A stretch of 64,000 nt of DNA from Alphaproteobacteria bacterium. Its GTDB lineage: Bacteria > Pseudomonadota > Alphaproteobacteria > Rhodobacterales > Rhodobacteraceae. This document shows positions 34,311 to 43,336 of the stretch, one piece after another. The stretch is from the NCBI GenBank assembly GCA_030425395.1, contig JAUIAS010000009.1, forward strand, positions 58,175-122,174, in the 5' to 3' direction. Each line of letters starts with the position of its first letter. Positions within the stretch are counted from its first letter, which is position 1. Made by a program: the position numbers and the translations under genes. The notes below the pieces were generated by a model. The model saw only the letters and a list, made by a program, of their open reading frames with translations. It was not told the DNA's origin and searched no databases.

Positions 34311-34366
34311 GTGGCGATTTGAGTCCAGCTTGCGGGCCACGTTAAACAATCCGCTAAAAGGCCCGG
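34311..34366 (+). promoter_or_regulatory. SAM-II riboswitch upstream of metZ
   Basis: The region has the conserved SAM-II (metA/SAM_alpha) features in order: P1 5' arm GTGGC (34311-34315), the GATTTGA loop start, CTTGCGG, P1 3' arm GCCAC (34336-34340) continuing GTTAAACAA, and the distal CGCTAAAAGGCCC strand that makes the pseudoknot. Its place, 73 bp before a methionine-synthesis gene, is where this riboswitch occurs in alphaproteobacteria. High S-adenosylmethionine should reduce metZ expression. Confidence 0.9.
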
Positions 34367-34408
34367 ATGAAAGACCTCCTTTCGCTTGGCCGCGTCTGGG
34401 GGTTTTTT
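34362..34408 (+). terminator. Possible intrinsic terminator in the metZ leader
   Basis: CCCGGATG (34362-34369) can pair with CGTCTGGG (34393-34400; two G-T pairs), with a small GAAAG/CTTTC hairpin inside, followed by GG and six T at 34403-34408. The 5' arm overlaps the 3' end of the riboswitch, so the two folds could be linked. This reading is by eye; folding energy was not computed. Confidence 0.45.
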
Positions 34409-34438
34409 CATGCGCCGACGTGCGCGAAGGAGAAGTTG

Positions 34439-35620
34439 ATGAGCACCAAGTGGAACCCGCGCACAACCGCCGTTCATGGCGGCACCCGCCGCAGCCAGTA
34501 TGGCGAACTGAGCGAGGCAATCTTCCTGACCCAGGGGTTCGCCTATGACAGCGCCGAACAGGCCGAGGCCCGGTTTATCGCTTCCGGTGAGGATGAATTC
34601 ATCTATGCCCGCTACGGCAACCCCACCGTGCGCATGTTCGAAGACCGCATCGCCGCGCTGGAGGGGGCAGAGGCGGGCTTTGCCACTGCCTCGGGCATGG
34701 CGGCGGTATCGGGCGCGCTGACATCCATGCTTCGGGCCGGGGATCACGTGGTTGCCGCTCGGGCGCTGTTCGGGTCCTGCCTCTATGTGCTCGAAGACAT
34801 TCTGCGCCGCTACGGTGTCGAGGTCGATCTTGTGGACGGCACCGATCTGGATCAATGGCGCGCGGCCATCCGGCCAGACACCAGAGTCGTGTTCTTCGAA
34901 TCGGTGTCCAATCCGACGCTCGAAGTCATCGACATTCCCGCGGTCAGCGATCTGGCGCATGCCGTTGGGGCGCAGGTCGTGGTGGACAATGTCTTTGCCA
35001 CGCCGGTGTTTTCGCGGGCGATGGAACAGGGGGCGGATGTGGTGATCTATTCGGCCACCAAACACATCGACGGGCAGGGGCGCACGCTGGGCGGTGTGAT
35101 CCTGGGATCGCGTGACTACATCCGCAAGACCGTCGAACCCTATATGAAACACACCGGCGGTTCGATGTCGCCATTTACCGCCTGGGTCATGCTCAAGGGG
35201 TTGGAAACCATGTCGCTGCGGGTCAATGCTCAGGCCGACAGCGCGCTGGCGCTGACCGAGGCGCTAACCGGTCACGCGGCGTTGCGCCGGGTGATCTATC
35301 CTGGCCACCCCAGCCATTCCCAGAACGCGCTGGCGCTGCGCCAGATGGCCAAGGGCGGAACGGTTCTGTCTATTGATATCACCGATGGCAAGGACGCGGC
35401 CTTCCGGTTTCTCAACGCGCTTGAGGTCGCGCATATTTCCAACAATCTGGGCGATGCCAAGACTATCGTCACCCACCCTGCGACCACCACCCATCAACGC
35501 CTGCCCGATGCGCAAAAGGAATTGTTGGGCATCACGCCGGGGCTGGTGCGCATCTCGGTCGGGATCGAGGATACCGCCGATCTGATTGCCGATTTCACCG
35601 GGGCGCTGAACGCGGTCTGA
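34439..35620 (+). CDS. metZ: O-succinylhomoserine sulfhydrylase
   Basis: A 393-residue PLP enzyme of the Cys/Met metabolism family that makes homocysteine directly from O-succinylhomoserine and sulfide. Features are YARYGNPTVRMFEDRIAALE, SGMAAVSGALTSML, the PLP lysine motif YSATKHIDGQGR with the lysine near residue 205, and SVGIEDTADLIADF near the C-terminus. The H-I-D-G-Q-G-R sequence after the lysine is that of MetZ rather than MetB or MetC. The ATG at 34439 follows a GAAGGAGAAG ribosome site; an upstream in-frame ATG lies in the leader. Regulation by the SAM-II element fits the pathway. Confidence 0.93.
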   Translation: MSTKWNPRTTAVHGGTRRSQYGELSEAIFLTQGFAYDSAEQAEARFIASGEDEFIYARYGNPTVRMFEDRIAALEGAEAGFATASGMAAVSGALTSMLRAGDHVVAARALFGSCLYVLEDILRRYGVEVDLVDGTDLDQWRAAIRPDTRVVFFESVSNPTLEVIDIPAVSDLAHAVGAQVVVDNVFATPVFSRAMEQGADVVIYSATKHIDGQGRTLGGVILGSRDYIRKTVEPYMKHTGGSMSPFTAWVMLKGLETMSLRVNAQADSALALTEALTGHAALRRVIYPGHPSHSQNALALRQMAKGGTVLSIDITDGKDAAFRFLNALEVAHISNNLGDAKTIVTHPATTTHQRLPDAQKELLGITPGLVRISVGIEDTADLIADFTGALNAV

Positions 35621-35807
35621 CAGGCGCGGGCCGTGCTCTGGATGGCACCGGACGCAGCCCGCCGGACCGGCGGCACCTCAAAAAGATTATGGTCATGGCG
35701 ATCAAAGAGTGATCCATTTGGTCGCATCCGCCGTAATGCAGTTCGTGAATAGCAATGATACAGGGCTTGTCTTACATACTGTCGGGCAAGAAGCTGAGGG
35801 GAAGTTC

Positions 35808-36911
<1,104 letters not shown>

Positions 36912-37097
36912 CCGGCACCGGTTCAGCCCCCGGACCGAACAGACCGGTGCAGCCCCCTGCGCCGGTCATTTTTTGTGCAATTCCTGATGCGTCCGGCGCG
37001 GTTTTGCCGCTAAATGCCGCAGTGCAGCAAAAATCATTCCGCAAGTGCAGAAATTTTGATAAGGTCGATGCAAAGGCGCTGTCGAAAGGACTGCACG

Positions 37098-37187
37098 ATG
37101 CCAATGACCGATCCGACCGGAACCATGGCAGAGCCCATGGCCCGAACGCAGACCGCGCGCCATGATGCGGCGGGATGCCCGGAATGA
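37098..37187 (+). CDS. Possible 29-residue leader or small protein
   Basis: A short ORF starts at an ATG eight bases after AAAGGA, codes for MPMTDPTGTMAEPMARTQTA and nine more residues, and ends in a TGA that overlaps the ATG of the next gene (ATGA at 37184-37187). The ribosome site and exact coupling are what a real small gene would show, but the length is within chance. The 263-bp gap upstream (36912-37174) also holds two copies of a CCGCA-GTGCAG-CAAAAAT-like block at about 37018-37059. Confidence 0.35.
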   Translation: MPMTDPTGTMAEPMARTQTARHDAAGCPE

Positions 37188-37540
37188 TGTATTCGATGAT
37201 AGACGAAGCCGCCCGCACCGGTCGGCTTTGGCTGAACTGCGCGCAGCTTGCCCAGGACGCCAACAGCGTCGTTGCCATGCGCCTTTGGGGGCAGGTGGGC
37301 ACATGGACCGTGCCGCGCGGCGAAGGCACCCAGATGGTGCGCGAAAAGCAGACGGCCTTTGCTGCTGCGATTCTGGCGGCGGGATATGCTGCGATGGATG
37401 GCCAAAGCAGCACGGGCGTTGCCGATGCGGCGCTGGCCCCGCTTACCGAAACAGCGCGCGACAATCGCGCGCGTCTGGCCCGGATGGGGCCGCGCGTCTG
37501 GCCGCTTGAGGCCGCGCAGAACCCGACCATGACGGAGTAG
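37184..37540 (+). CDS. Small helical phasin-like protein
   Basis: A 118-residue, Ala- and Leu-rich, probably all-helical protein (LWLNCAQLAQDANSVVAMRLWG and QTAFAAAILAAGYAAMDG). The WLNxxQLAxxAxxVxAMR pattern is like a Rhodobacterales family variously labelled phasin-like or antifreeze protein. A role at polyhydroxyalkanoate granules is possible but not shown. Starts at 37175, 37184 or 37187 are in frame; 37184 is chosen because it overlaps the stop of a small upstream ORF. The next gene begins right after its stop. Confidence 0.65.
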   Translation: MMYSMIDEAARTGRLWLNCAQLAQDANSVVAMRLWGQVGTWTVPRGEGTQMVREKQTAFAAAILAAGYAAMDGQSSTGVADAALAPLTETARDNRARLARMGPRVWPLEAAQNPTMTE

Positions 37541-38209
37541 ATGATGAAGCCGATCTTTGCACCCACCGAATTTTCCAAGACCTGCCTTGAATTGTTTGGC
37601 AATGCCGCTGCGGCCCAATTGCGGCTTGCGCAGGAAATGACCCGCGCCAGCCGCGACCTGTCGCTGTTGCCCTTCAAGGTGACAGGCGTGTTTCTTGATG
37701 CGCCGATTGGCCAGCCCAAGCCCAAGGTGAAAGCCAAGGCCAAAGCCCCGGCAAAGACCGCGCCCAAGGCGGCAGCCAAAGCAGCAGAAACCGCGCCTGC
37801 CGCGGCCAAACCTGCGGCCCCGAAAGCTGTGGCCCCCACGGATGCGAAAACCGCACCCGCCGCCAAGCCTGCCACGGTCAAGCCTGCCACGGTCAAGCCC
37901 GCTACCGCCAAACCTGCTGCGGCGGCACCAGTAAAAACTGCGGCCAAGGCTGCAGAAAAAGCACCAGAAACGACACCGAAAACGGCACCTGCCAAAGCCC
38001 CCAAAAAGGCCGCTGGCAAAGCCGCCGCAAAAACGCCGGTAAAGAAAGCCGCCCCCAAAGCCAAGGCAGCACCAACCCCCGCTAAAGCTGAAACGGCCAA
38101 AGTTGAAACGGCCAAGGCAGACACGGCCAAGCCGTCCAAGCGCGCGGCCCCGAAACGCGCGCCGTCCAAGCCCAAGGGGCTGCCGGCATCTGCGTCCAAG
38201 CTGCACTGA
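37541..38209 (+). CDS. Protein with phasin-like head and histone-H1-like Lys/Ala/Pro tail
   Basis: A 222-residue protein. The first about 50 residues (FSKTCLELFGNAAAAQLRLA, then QEMTRASRDLSLL) form an amphipathic helix like those of phasins. Residues about 60-222 are a basic AK/PAK/TVKPA repeat tail of the type found in H1-like proteins and in phasins that bind DNA as well as granules. Imperfect repeats such as TVKPATVKPATAKPA are visible. Such basic tails (compare PhaM and PhaF) tether polyhydroxyalkanoate granules to the nucleoid; that function is inferred here. It starts directly after the TAG of the gene before it. Confidence 0.7.
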   Translation: MMKPIFAPTEFSKTCLELFGNAAAAQLRLAQEMTRASRDLSLLPFKVTGVFLDAPIGQPKPKVKAKAKAPAKTAPKAAAKAAETAPAAAKPAAPKAVAPTDAKTAPAAKPATVKPATVKPATAKPAAAAPVKTAAKAAEKAPETTPKTAPAKAPKKAAGKAAAKTPVKKAAPKAKAAPTPAKAETAKVETAKADTAKPSKRAAPKRAPSKPKGLPASASKLH

Positions 38210-38282
38210 CCCGACCGGGGTTTGTTGGCGTCAGATCTCGCGCGCGCTTGACAGCGCGCGCCAGCCTTGCCAACGCTGCGCC

Positions 38283-39731
38283 ATGGTTGATTTGCGCCCC
38301 GTCGGATATGTGATCGGTCTGGTCGTCGTGTTCCTTGGGGCGATGATGGCCTTTCCGCTTGCTGTCGATCTGCTCGATGGCAACGGCCACTGGCCGGTCT
38401 TTGCGGAAACCGCCCTGTTGACCATTCTGGGCGGCGGCGTGATTGCGCTGTCCTGTGCCAACGGGGTGGGCAAGGGGCTCACGCTTCAGCAAACCTTCCT
38501 TCTGACCACGCTTGTCTGGGTGGCGCTGCCGTTGTTCGGGGCGCTGCCCTTTGTTCTTGGCGCAACCGAACTGCGGTTTGTCGATGCGTTCTTCGAGGCA
38601 ATGTCGGGCCTGACCACCACAGGGTCCACTGTGATTTCCGGGCTTGATACCCTGCCGCATGGCATCCTGCTGTGGCGTGGCATCCTGCAATGGCTTGGCG
38701 GCATCGGGATCATTGTCGTGGCGATGGTTTTCCTGCCGGAACTCAAGGTCGGCGGGATGCAGATCTTCCGCTCGGAATCCTTTGACACGATGGGCAAGAT
38801 TCTGCCCCGCGCGGTCGAGATTGCGCGCCAGATTTCGGCGATCTATTTCGGAATCACCGTGGCGTGTTTTCTGGCCTATGCCGCTGTCGGACTGCAACCG
38901 TTTGACGCGGTCGTGCACGCGCTGACCACCGTGTCCACGGGCGGGTTTTCCAATTACGATGCCTCTTTTGGGACGTTTTCAGGAACACCGGAATATGTCG
39001 CCTCGGTTTTCATGATCCTCGCGGCATTGCCGTTTGTGCGCTACGTCCAGATGATCAACGGCAACACTGTCGCGATCTTTCGCGACAGTCAGGTGCGGGC
39101 CTTCGTCGTGACGATACTGGTGCTGGTGATCATCACAACCGAGATGCTGACCCGGATTTTTCCGCACCATTACGAACAGGCGTTCCGGGAGGCACTGTTC
39201 AACATCACGTCAATCATCAGCGGGACGGGCTATGCCAGCGTGGATTACATGGGCTGGGGGCCGGTGCTGATCTCGATGTTCTTTTTCATCGGGTTGATAG
39301 GCGGATGCGCGGGATCGACCGCCTGCTCGATCAAGATTTTCCGGTATCAGATCCTGTTTGCGTCCATTCGCGCCCAGTTGGCGCGCATCCGATCGCCCAA
39401 CGGGGTGTTTGTTCCCCGTTTCGAAGGCCGTGCCGTCACCGATGAGGTGCTCAATTCGGTGCTGTCGTTCTTTGTTTTCTTCGTGGTGCTCATCGGCCTG
39501 TTTACCGTCGCGCTCAGTTTGACGGGGCTGGACCTGATTACCGCGCTGTCGGGTGCCGCGACCGCGCTGGCCAACGTTGGTCCCGGTCTGGGCGATCAGA
39601 TCGGCCCGGCAGGGAATTTCGGCGGGCTGAACGACACCGCAAAATGGCTGTTGATCGTCGGCATGTTGCTGGGCCGTCTGGAGCTGATGGTCGTGCTGGT
39701 GCTGTTCACCGTCCGCTTCTGGCGCGCCTGA
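38283..39731 (+). CDS. trkH: Trk/Ktr potassium uptake membrane subunit TrkH
   Basis: A 482-residue inner-membrane K+ channel/transporter subunit. It has four repeats of the M1-P-M2 hairpin, with filter segments such as EAMSGLTTTGSTV, LTTVSTGGFSNYD, NITSIISGTGYAS and TALANVGPGLG, each holding the filter glycine. LQWLGGIGIIVVAMVFLPEL is a family mark. TrkA, its cytosolic partner, is not in the window. The start at 38283 gives MVDLRPVGYVIG, as usual. Confidence 0.96.
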   Translation: MVDLRPVGYVIGLVVVFLGAMMAFPLAVDLLDGNGHWPVFAETALLTILGGGVIALSCANGVGKGLTLQQTFLLTTLVWVALPLFGALPFVLGATELRFVDAFFEAMSGLTTTGSTVISGLDTLPHGILLWRGILQWLGGIGIIVVAMVFLPELKVGGMQIFRSESFDTMGKILPRAVEIARQISAIYFGITVACFLAYAAVGLQPFDAVVHALTTVSTGGFSNYDASFGTFSGTPEYVASVFMILAALPFVRYVQMINGNTVAIFRDSQVRAFVVTILVLVIITTEMLTRIFPHHYEQAFREALFNITSIISGTGYASVDYMGWGPVLISMFFFIGLIGGCAGSTACSIKIFRYQILFASIRAQLARIRSPNGVFVPRFEGRAVTDEVLNSVLSFFVFFVVLIGLFTVALSLTGLDLITALSGAATALANVGPGLGDQIGPAGNFGGLNDTAKWLLIVGMLLGRLELMVVLVLFTVRFWRA

Positions 39732-39761
39732 CCCGATTGGCCTGACCCAAGAATAAGAAAA

Positions 39762-39788
39762 CGCCCCGCCGGACAGGCCAGCGGGGCG
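39762..39788. terminator. Bidirectional terminator between trkH and the protease-like gene
   Basis: The stem CGCCCCGC / GCGGGGCG (39762-39769 and 39781-39788) has an 11-base loop. On the minus strand it is followed by TTTTCTTATT, a good terminator for the gene ending at 39819; on the plus strand only ATTTC follows. Confidence 0.8.
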
Positions 39789-39818
39789 CGATTTCATCGG
39801 CGGTAACCGCCGCGCGGT

Positions 39819-41633
39819 TCAGTCCCAGCAACCGACCAGAACCGTCATCTCCCCGGCCCGGCGGGCAAGCTGTGGCGGCGGCAGATCGTTGAGCGGGGCG
39901 ACAAGTTCCGTTGCAATCCCGGCGCTGTCGAGAAATGACAGGATCGCATCGCCGCGCGCGGCAAAGTTCACTTGGTCGGGCAATTGCACCATGCTGTCGC
40001 CGCGCGGCAGCAGCATCCCGATGACCAATCCGTCCTGCGTGACCGCCGGGCCGCCGGCGTCGCCTTCCTGCGGCTGCATGGACATCCGCGCCAGCGTTTC
40101 TTCACCTCCAAGGCCGCGCACGTCTTCCAACGTGCCATAGGTCAGCGTTGGTGCGCCAAGCACGCCGCCAAAGGAATACCCCGAAACGGCGATTTCGCTT
40201 TGCAGGCGCGGGGTGTTGCTGCGGAAGGCCGCGAATTGCGACGGGGCCAGCGCCTGCACCGGGGCCAGTATCGCAACCCCGAGGGCCGCATCCTGTGCCA
40301 CGATACGCGCCTCATAATCGTCGATCGTGATCCGGGTGCAGCCCGCAACCGCCTGCGTGGTGGTCACGGTTGTGCCCTTGGCATCGACGAAAAAGCCCGA
40401 CCGCGTCAGGCGCGGCGTGCGCACCGTCAGACTGGACACAAGGTTCACGTCCTGCACCACATCACCGCCCGCTGTCGGATCCAGCACGCCGGGAAGGCGT
40501 TCAAAGCTGTCGCGCATCGCGGCCAAAACCCGCGTCCGGCGGTCTTCGTCATTGCCGGGCCAGACAAGGATAAAGCCCTTGATCTCGCCATCTTCGAGAA
40601 CCGCTTCGGCATAGCTTGCGATATCCTGCCCCATCCCTTCGATGACAAAGCTGTCGCGCTTGCGTTCGCGCGGGCCTTCGATCGGGATGATCTCAAGGGT
40701 TTGCAGAATATCGAACAGGCCAAACAGCGTCGCGCGATCCCCCGGCTGGCTGATCAGCATGACGCGGATGCCCGACCCGTCGATGGAATTGTATTGCGCG
40801 AAGGGCGGCTCGTAGCGGTCAAAGGCGACGACCCCCATCGGCATGGACATTTCGATCCCTGCCTCTGTGTCGGCGACCCGGCGCATGCCAACGCTGATCA
40901 GGGGCGCGTTGTAGGCATCCATCAATTCGCTGCGCTGGCGGGTTGTCAGAACCCCGCTGGGGTCATACCCGCGGTCAAGCTGCCAGGCCGACATCGCCCC
41001 GCGCGTGCCACGCCCGAAAGCCCCGTCAATCGTGGAATTGTAATACCCCGCCCACCGCAATGCGATCTGCAGATCACGCCGTTCCGCGGCGGTCAGAGCC
41101 GCTTCGCTGCGGCGTGCCTCGGCCGGGGTTTCGTCATAGACAACCGGTTCGGGTGCAGGCTCTGGTGCGGGTTCGGCTGCCGCCTGCGGTTCGGTTGCGG
41201 GCTGAATCACCGGTTCCACCGCGGGCAGGGTGCTGGGCTGGGTCCCGGCCACTTGCTCCGAAACAGGCGCTTGTGCCACCGTGCCCCGGTTCAGGGCGTT
41301 TTCGCCCACCGGCCAGAACTGTTCGCGCAGGCGGCCCGACACCTGAAGATAGCTGTCGCGCGGAATGGCCCGTTCACGGCGATAGACCTGCAAAACGCGC
41401 GCGGCATCCTCGCGGGTGTAGGGGCCCAGAAGAACCCCATACCAGCCCGCGCCAAGCGCGAACCCGTGCACATCCGGCAAACTGGCGGCATATTCGCGCA
41501 CAGAGGCCTGCGCGGCGGTCAGGCTTGGTTGCGCTTCGATCTGGACCCAAACAAGATCCTGCGAGTCTTGCGCCTTTGCCGCCTGCGAGAATACCGCCAG
41601 CGCCAAAAGCAGAGAGGCGAGAAATGCCTTCAT
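39819..41633 (-). CDS. Exported SPOR / peptidoglycan-binding / trypsin-fold protein lacking catalytic residues
   Basis: A 604-residue exported protein. After a signal peptide (ASLLLALAVFSQAAKA) come a SPOR-like domain (VWVQIEAQPSLTAAQA ... WYGVLLGPYTREDAARVL, about residues 28-105), a Pro/Ala/Glu linker, a peptidoglycan-binding domain (LQIALRWAGYYNSTIDGAFG, about 210-260), a middle domain with GMGQDIASYAEAVLEDG, and a C-terminal trypsin-like domain. The usual catalytic histidine (AH) is replaced in TTTQAVAGCT, and the usual GDSGGP reads GDAGGP (GCC codon). An Asp remains in DAALGVAIL. The protein should therefore be a non-proteolytic cell-wall or septum-binding factor; it could also be inactive in the whole family. 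Confidence 0.85.
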   Translation of the reverse strand: MKAFLASLLLALAVFSQAAKAQDSQDLVWVQIEAQPSLTAAQASVREYAASLPDVHGFALGAGWYGVLLGPYTREDAARVLQVYRRERAIPRDSYLQVSGRLREQFWPVGENALNRGTVAQAPVSEQVAGTQPSTLPAVEPVIQPATEPQAAAEPAPEPAPEPVVYDETPAEARRSEAALTAAERRDLQIALRWAGYYNSTIDGAFGRGTRGAMSAWQLDRGYDPSGVLTTRQRSELMDAYNAPLISVGMRRVADTEAGIEMSMPMGVVAFDRYEPPFAQYNSIDGSGIRVMLISQPGDRATLFGLFDILQTLEIIPIEGPRERKRDSFVIEGMGQDIASYAEAVLEDGEIKGFILVWPGNDEDRRTRVLAAMRDSFERLPGVLDPTAGGDVVQDVNLVSSLTVRTPRLTRSGFFVDAKGTTVTTTQAVAGCTRITIDDYEARIVAQDAALGVAILAPVQALAPSQFAAFRSNTPRLQSEIAVSGYSFGGVLGAPTLTYGTLEDVRGLGGEETLARMSMQPQEGDAGGPAVTQDGLVIGMLLPRGDSMVQLPDQVNFAARGDAILSFLDSAGIATELVAPLNDLPPPQLARRAGEMTVLVGCWD

Positions 41634-41891
41634 GGTTGCATCTAACCCTTTGTTCCAAAAATTTGCGACAGATAAACAGGAAATCCCCGGGATGGCCATG
41701 CCTTTCGACCTCTCGAACACAACCGGTTCACCAAGGGTTTTCCCCCGCGTTTGCTGTGTTCGGTTTCCGTTGACCCTGTCGGCCCGCAGGCATAGGTAAG
41801 GCGCGCATTCTCACCGCCCCAGAAGGCCCGCCCCGCAAAGGTCCGCCGCATTGACCCGCTACGGATGGCCGCCGCAGAAGGATCGACCAAG

Positions 41892-42812
41892 ATGACCGGC
41901 ACACCGCGCAGTTTTCAGGACATCATCCTGCGTCTGCAAAGCTATTGGGCCGCGCAGGGATGCGCGATCATGCAGCCCTACGACATGGAAGTCGGCGCGG
42001 GCACCTTTCATCCGGCCACCACCTTGCGCAGCCTCGGCTCAAACCCTTGGGCGGCGGCCTATGTTCAGCCGTCACGCCGCCCCACGGACGGGCGCTATGG
42101 CGAAAATCCGAACCGGCTTCAGCACTACTACCAGTATCAGGTGCTGATCAAACCATCGCCGCCCAACCTGCAAGAGCTTTATCTCGGGTCGCTCGAAGCC
42201 ATCGGCATCGACATGAACCTGCACGACATCCGCTTTGTCGAGGATGACTGGGAAAGCCCGACGCTGGGCGCATGGGGGCTGGGCTGGGAGGTCTGGTGCG
42301 ACGGCATGGAAGTATCCCAGTTCACCTATTTCCAGCAGGTCGGCGGGCATGACTGTCACCCGGTCTCGGGCGAGCTGACCTATGGTCTGGAACGTCTTGC
42401 GATGTATGTGCTGGGCGTCGATCACGTGATGGACATGCCGTTCAACGATCCCGACGCCCCGATTGCGCTGTCTTATGGCGACGTGTTCCGCCAGACCGAA
42501 GAAGAATACGCGCGCTGGAATTTTGACGTGGCCAACACGGAGGTGCTCTTGCGCCACTTCGAAGAGGCCGAAGCCGAATGCGAGGCGATCCTGTCGCAAC
42601 CGCATCAGGACCCCAAGACCGGCAAGCGTATCATCATGGCGCATCCCGCCTATGACCAGTGCATCAAGGCCAGCCATATCTTTAACCTGCTGGACGCGCG
42701 CGGCGTGATTTCGGTGACCGAACGGCAATCCTACATCGGCCGGGTGCGGGCCTTGGCCAAGCAATGCGCCGATGCCTTTGTCCAGACGCGTGCAGGTGGG
42801 TTTGCGGAATGA
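41892..42812 (+). CDS. glyQ: Glycyl-tRNA synthetase alpha subunit
   Basis: A 306-residue class II catalytic subunit of the bacterial alpha2beta2 glycyl-tRNA synthetase. It has the typical [20 protein letters not shown] start, the motif-2 region [20 protein letters not shown], the [15 protein letters not shown] block and motif 3 in [13 protein letters not shown]. The start at 41892 matches the family; an in-frame ATG at 41865 is possible. Its stop overlaps the next gene (ATGA at 42809-42812). The 258-bp gap upstream holds divergent promoters and no visible gene. Confidence 0.97.
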   Translation: MTGTPRSFQDIILRLQSYWAAQGCAIMQPYDMEVGAGTFHPATTLRSLGSNPWAAAYVQPSRRPTDGRYGENPNRLQHYYQYQVLIKPSPPNLQELYLGSLEAIGIDMNLHDIRFVEDDWESPTLGAWGLGWEVWCDGMEVSQFTYFQQVGGHDCHPVSGELTYGLERLAMYVLGVDHVMDMPFNDPDAPIALSYGDVFRQTEEEYARWNFDVANTEVLLRHFEEAEAECEAILSQPHQDPKTGKRIIMAHPAYDQCIKASHIFNLLDARGVISVTERQSYIGRVRALAKQCADAFVQTRAGGFAE

Positions 42813-43336
42813 ACGGAAAAATTCTGGGGATCGTGATCTTGGTATCTGGCCTTATCGCCGGTGCGGCGCTCTATTATCTGCAAATCTACGGGTTCTACCG
42901 CGAACTGCCCGCCGCCGAGGTGGGACAGATCGAACTGGTGTCCCTGTCCAGCGGCGATCCGGAAACCATCCTGTCCGGGGATATCCGGGCAATCGACGCC
43001 GACAGCAGCCCGATCCGCTTTCGCGCCTGTTTCACCACGACGGCCAGCCTGCCGATGCTGACCGAAACCTATGCCATGGTTGACGGTGCAGAGCCGCGCA
43101 ACGCGCCCGACTGGTTCGACTGTTTCGATGCGCCCGCGCTCGCCGCCGAGATCAAGGCCGGCACCGCGCTGACCTTTCTTGGGGCCAAGAACATCCACTA
43201 TGGCGTGGACCGTATTGTCGCCATCACCGAGGACGGGCGCGGCTATGTCTGGCACGACCTGAACGCATGCGGTGAGAAAGCTTATGACGGCACCGTCGTC
43301 GGAGAAGAATGCCCACCCCGCCCGGAGGCGAACTGA
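42809..43336 (+). CDS. DUF6446-like membrane-anchored protein between glyQ and glyS
   Basis: A 175-residue protein with one N-terminal transmembrane anchor ([20 protein letters not shown]) and a periplasmic domain with [19 protein letters not shown] and a C-terminal [13 protein letters not shown] ending; four cysteines are visible in the periplasmic part. The family is found between glyQ and glyS in Rhodobacteraceae. The function is unknown and its link to tRNA charging is unclear. It is coupled to glyQ by ATGA and to glyS by a one-base TGATG overlap, so expression is locked to both. Confidence 0.8.
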   Translation: MNGKILGIVILVSGLIAGAALYYLQIYGFYRELPAAEVGQIELVSLSSGDPETILSGDIRAIDADSSPIRFRACFTTTASLPMLTETYAMVDGAEPRNAPDWFDCFDAPALAAEIKAGTALTFLGAKNIHYGVDRIVAITEDGRGYVWHDLNACGEKAYDGTVVGEECPPRPEAN

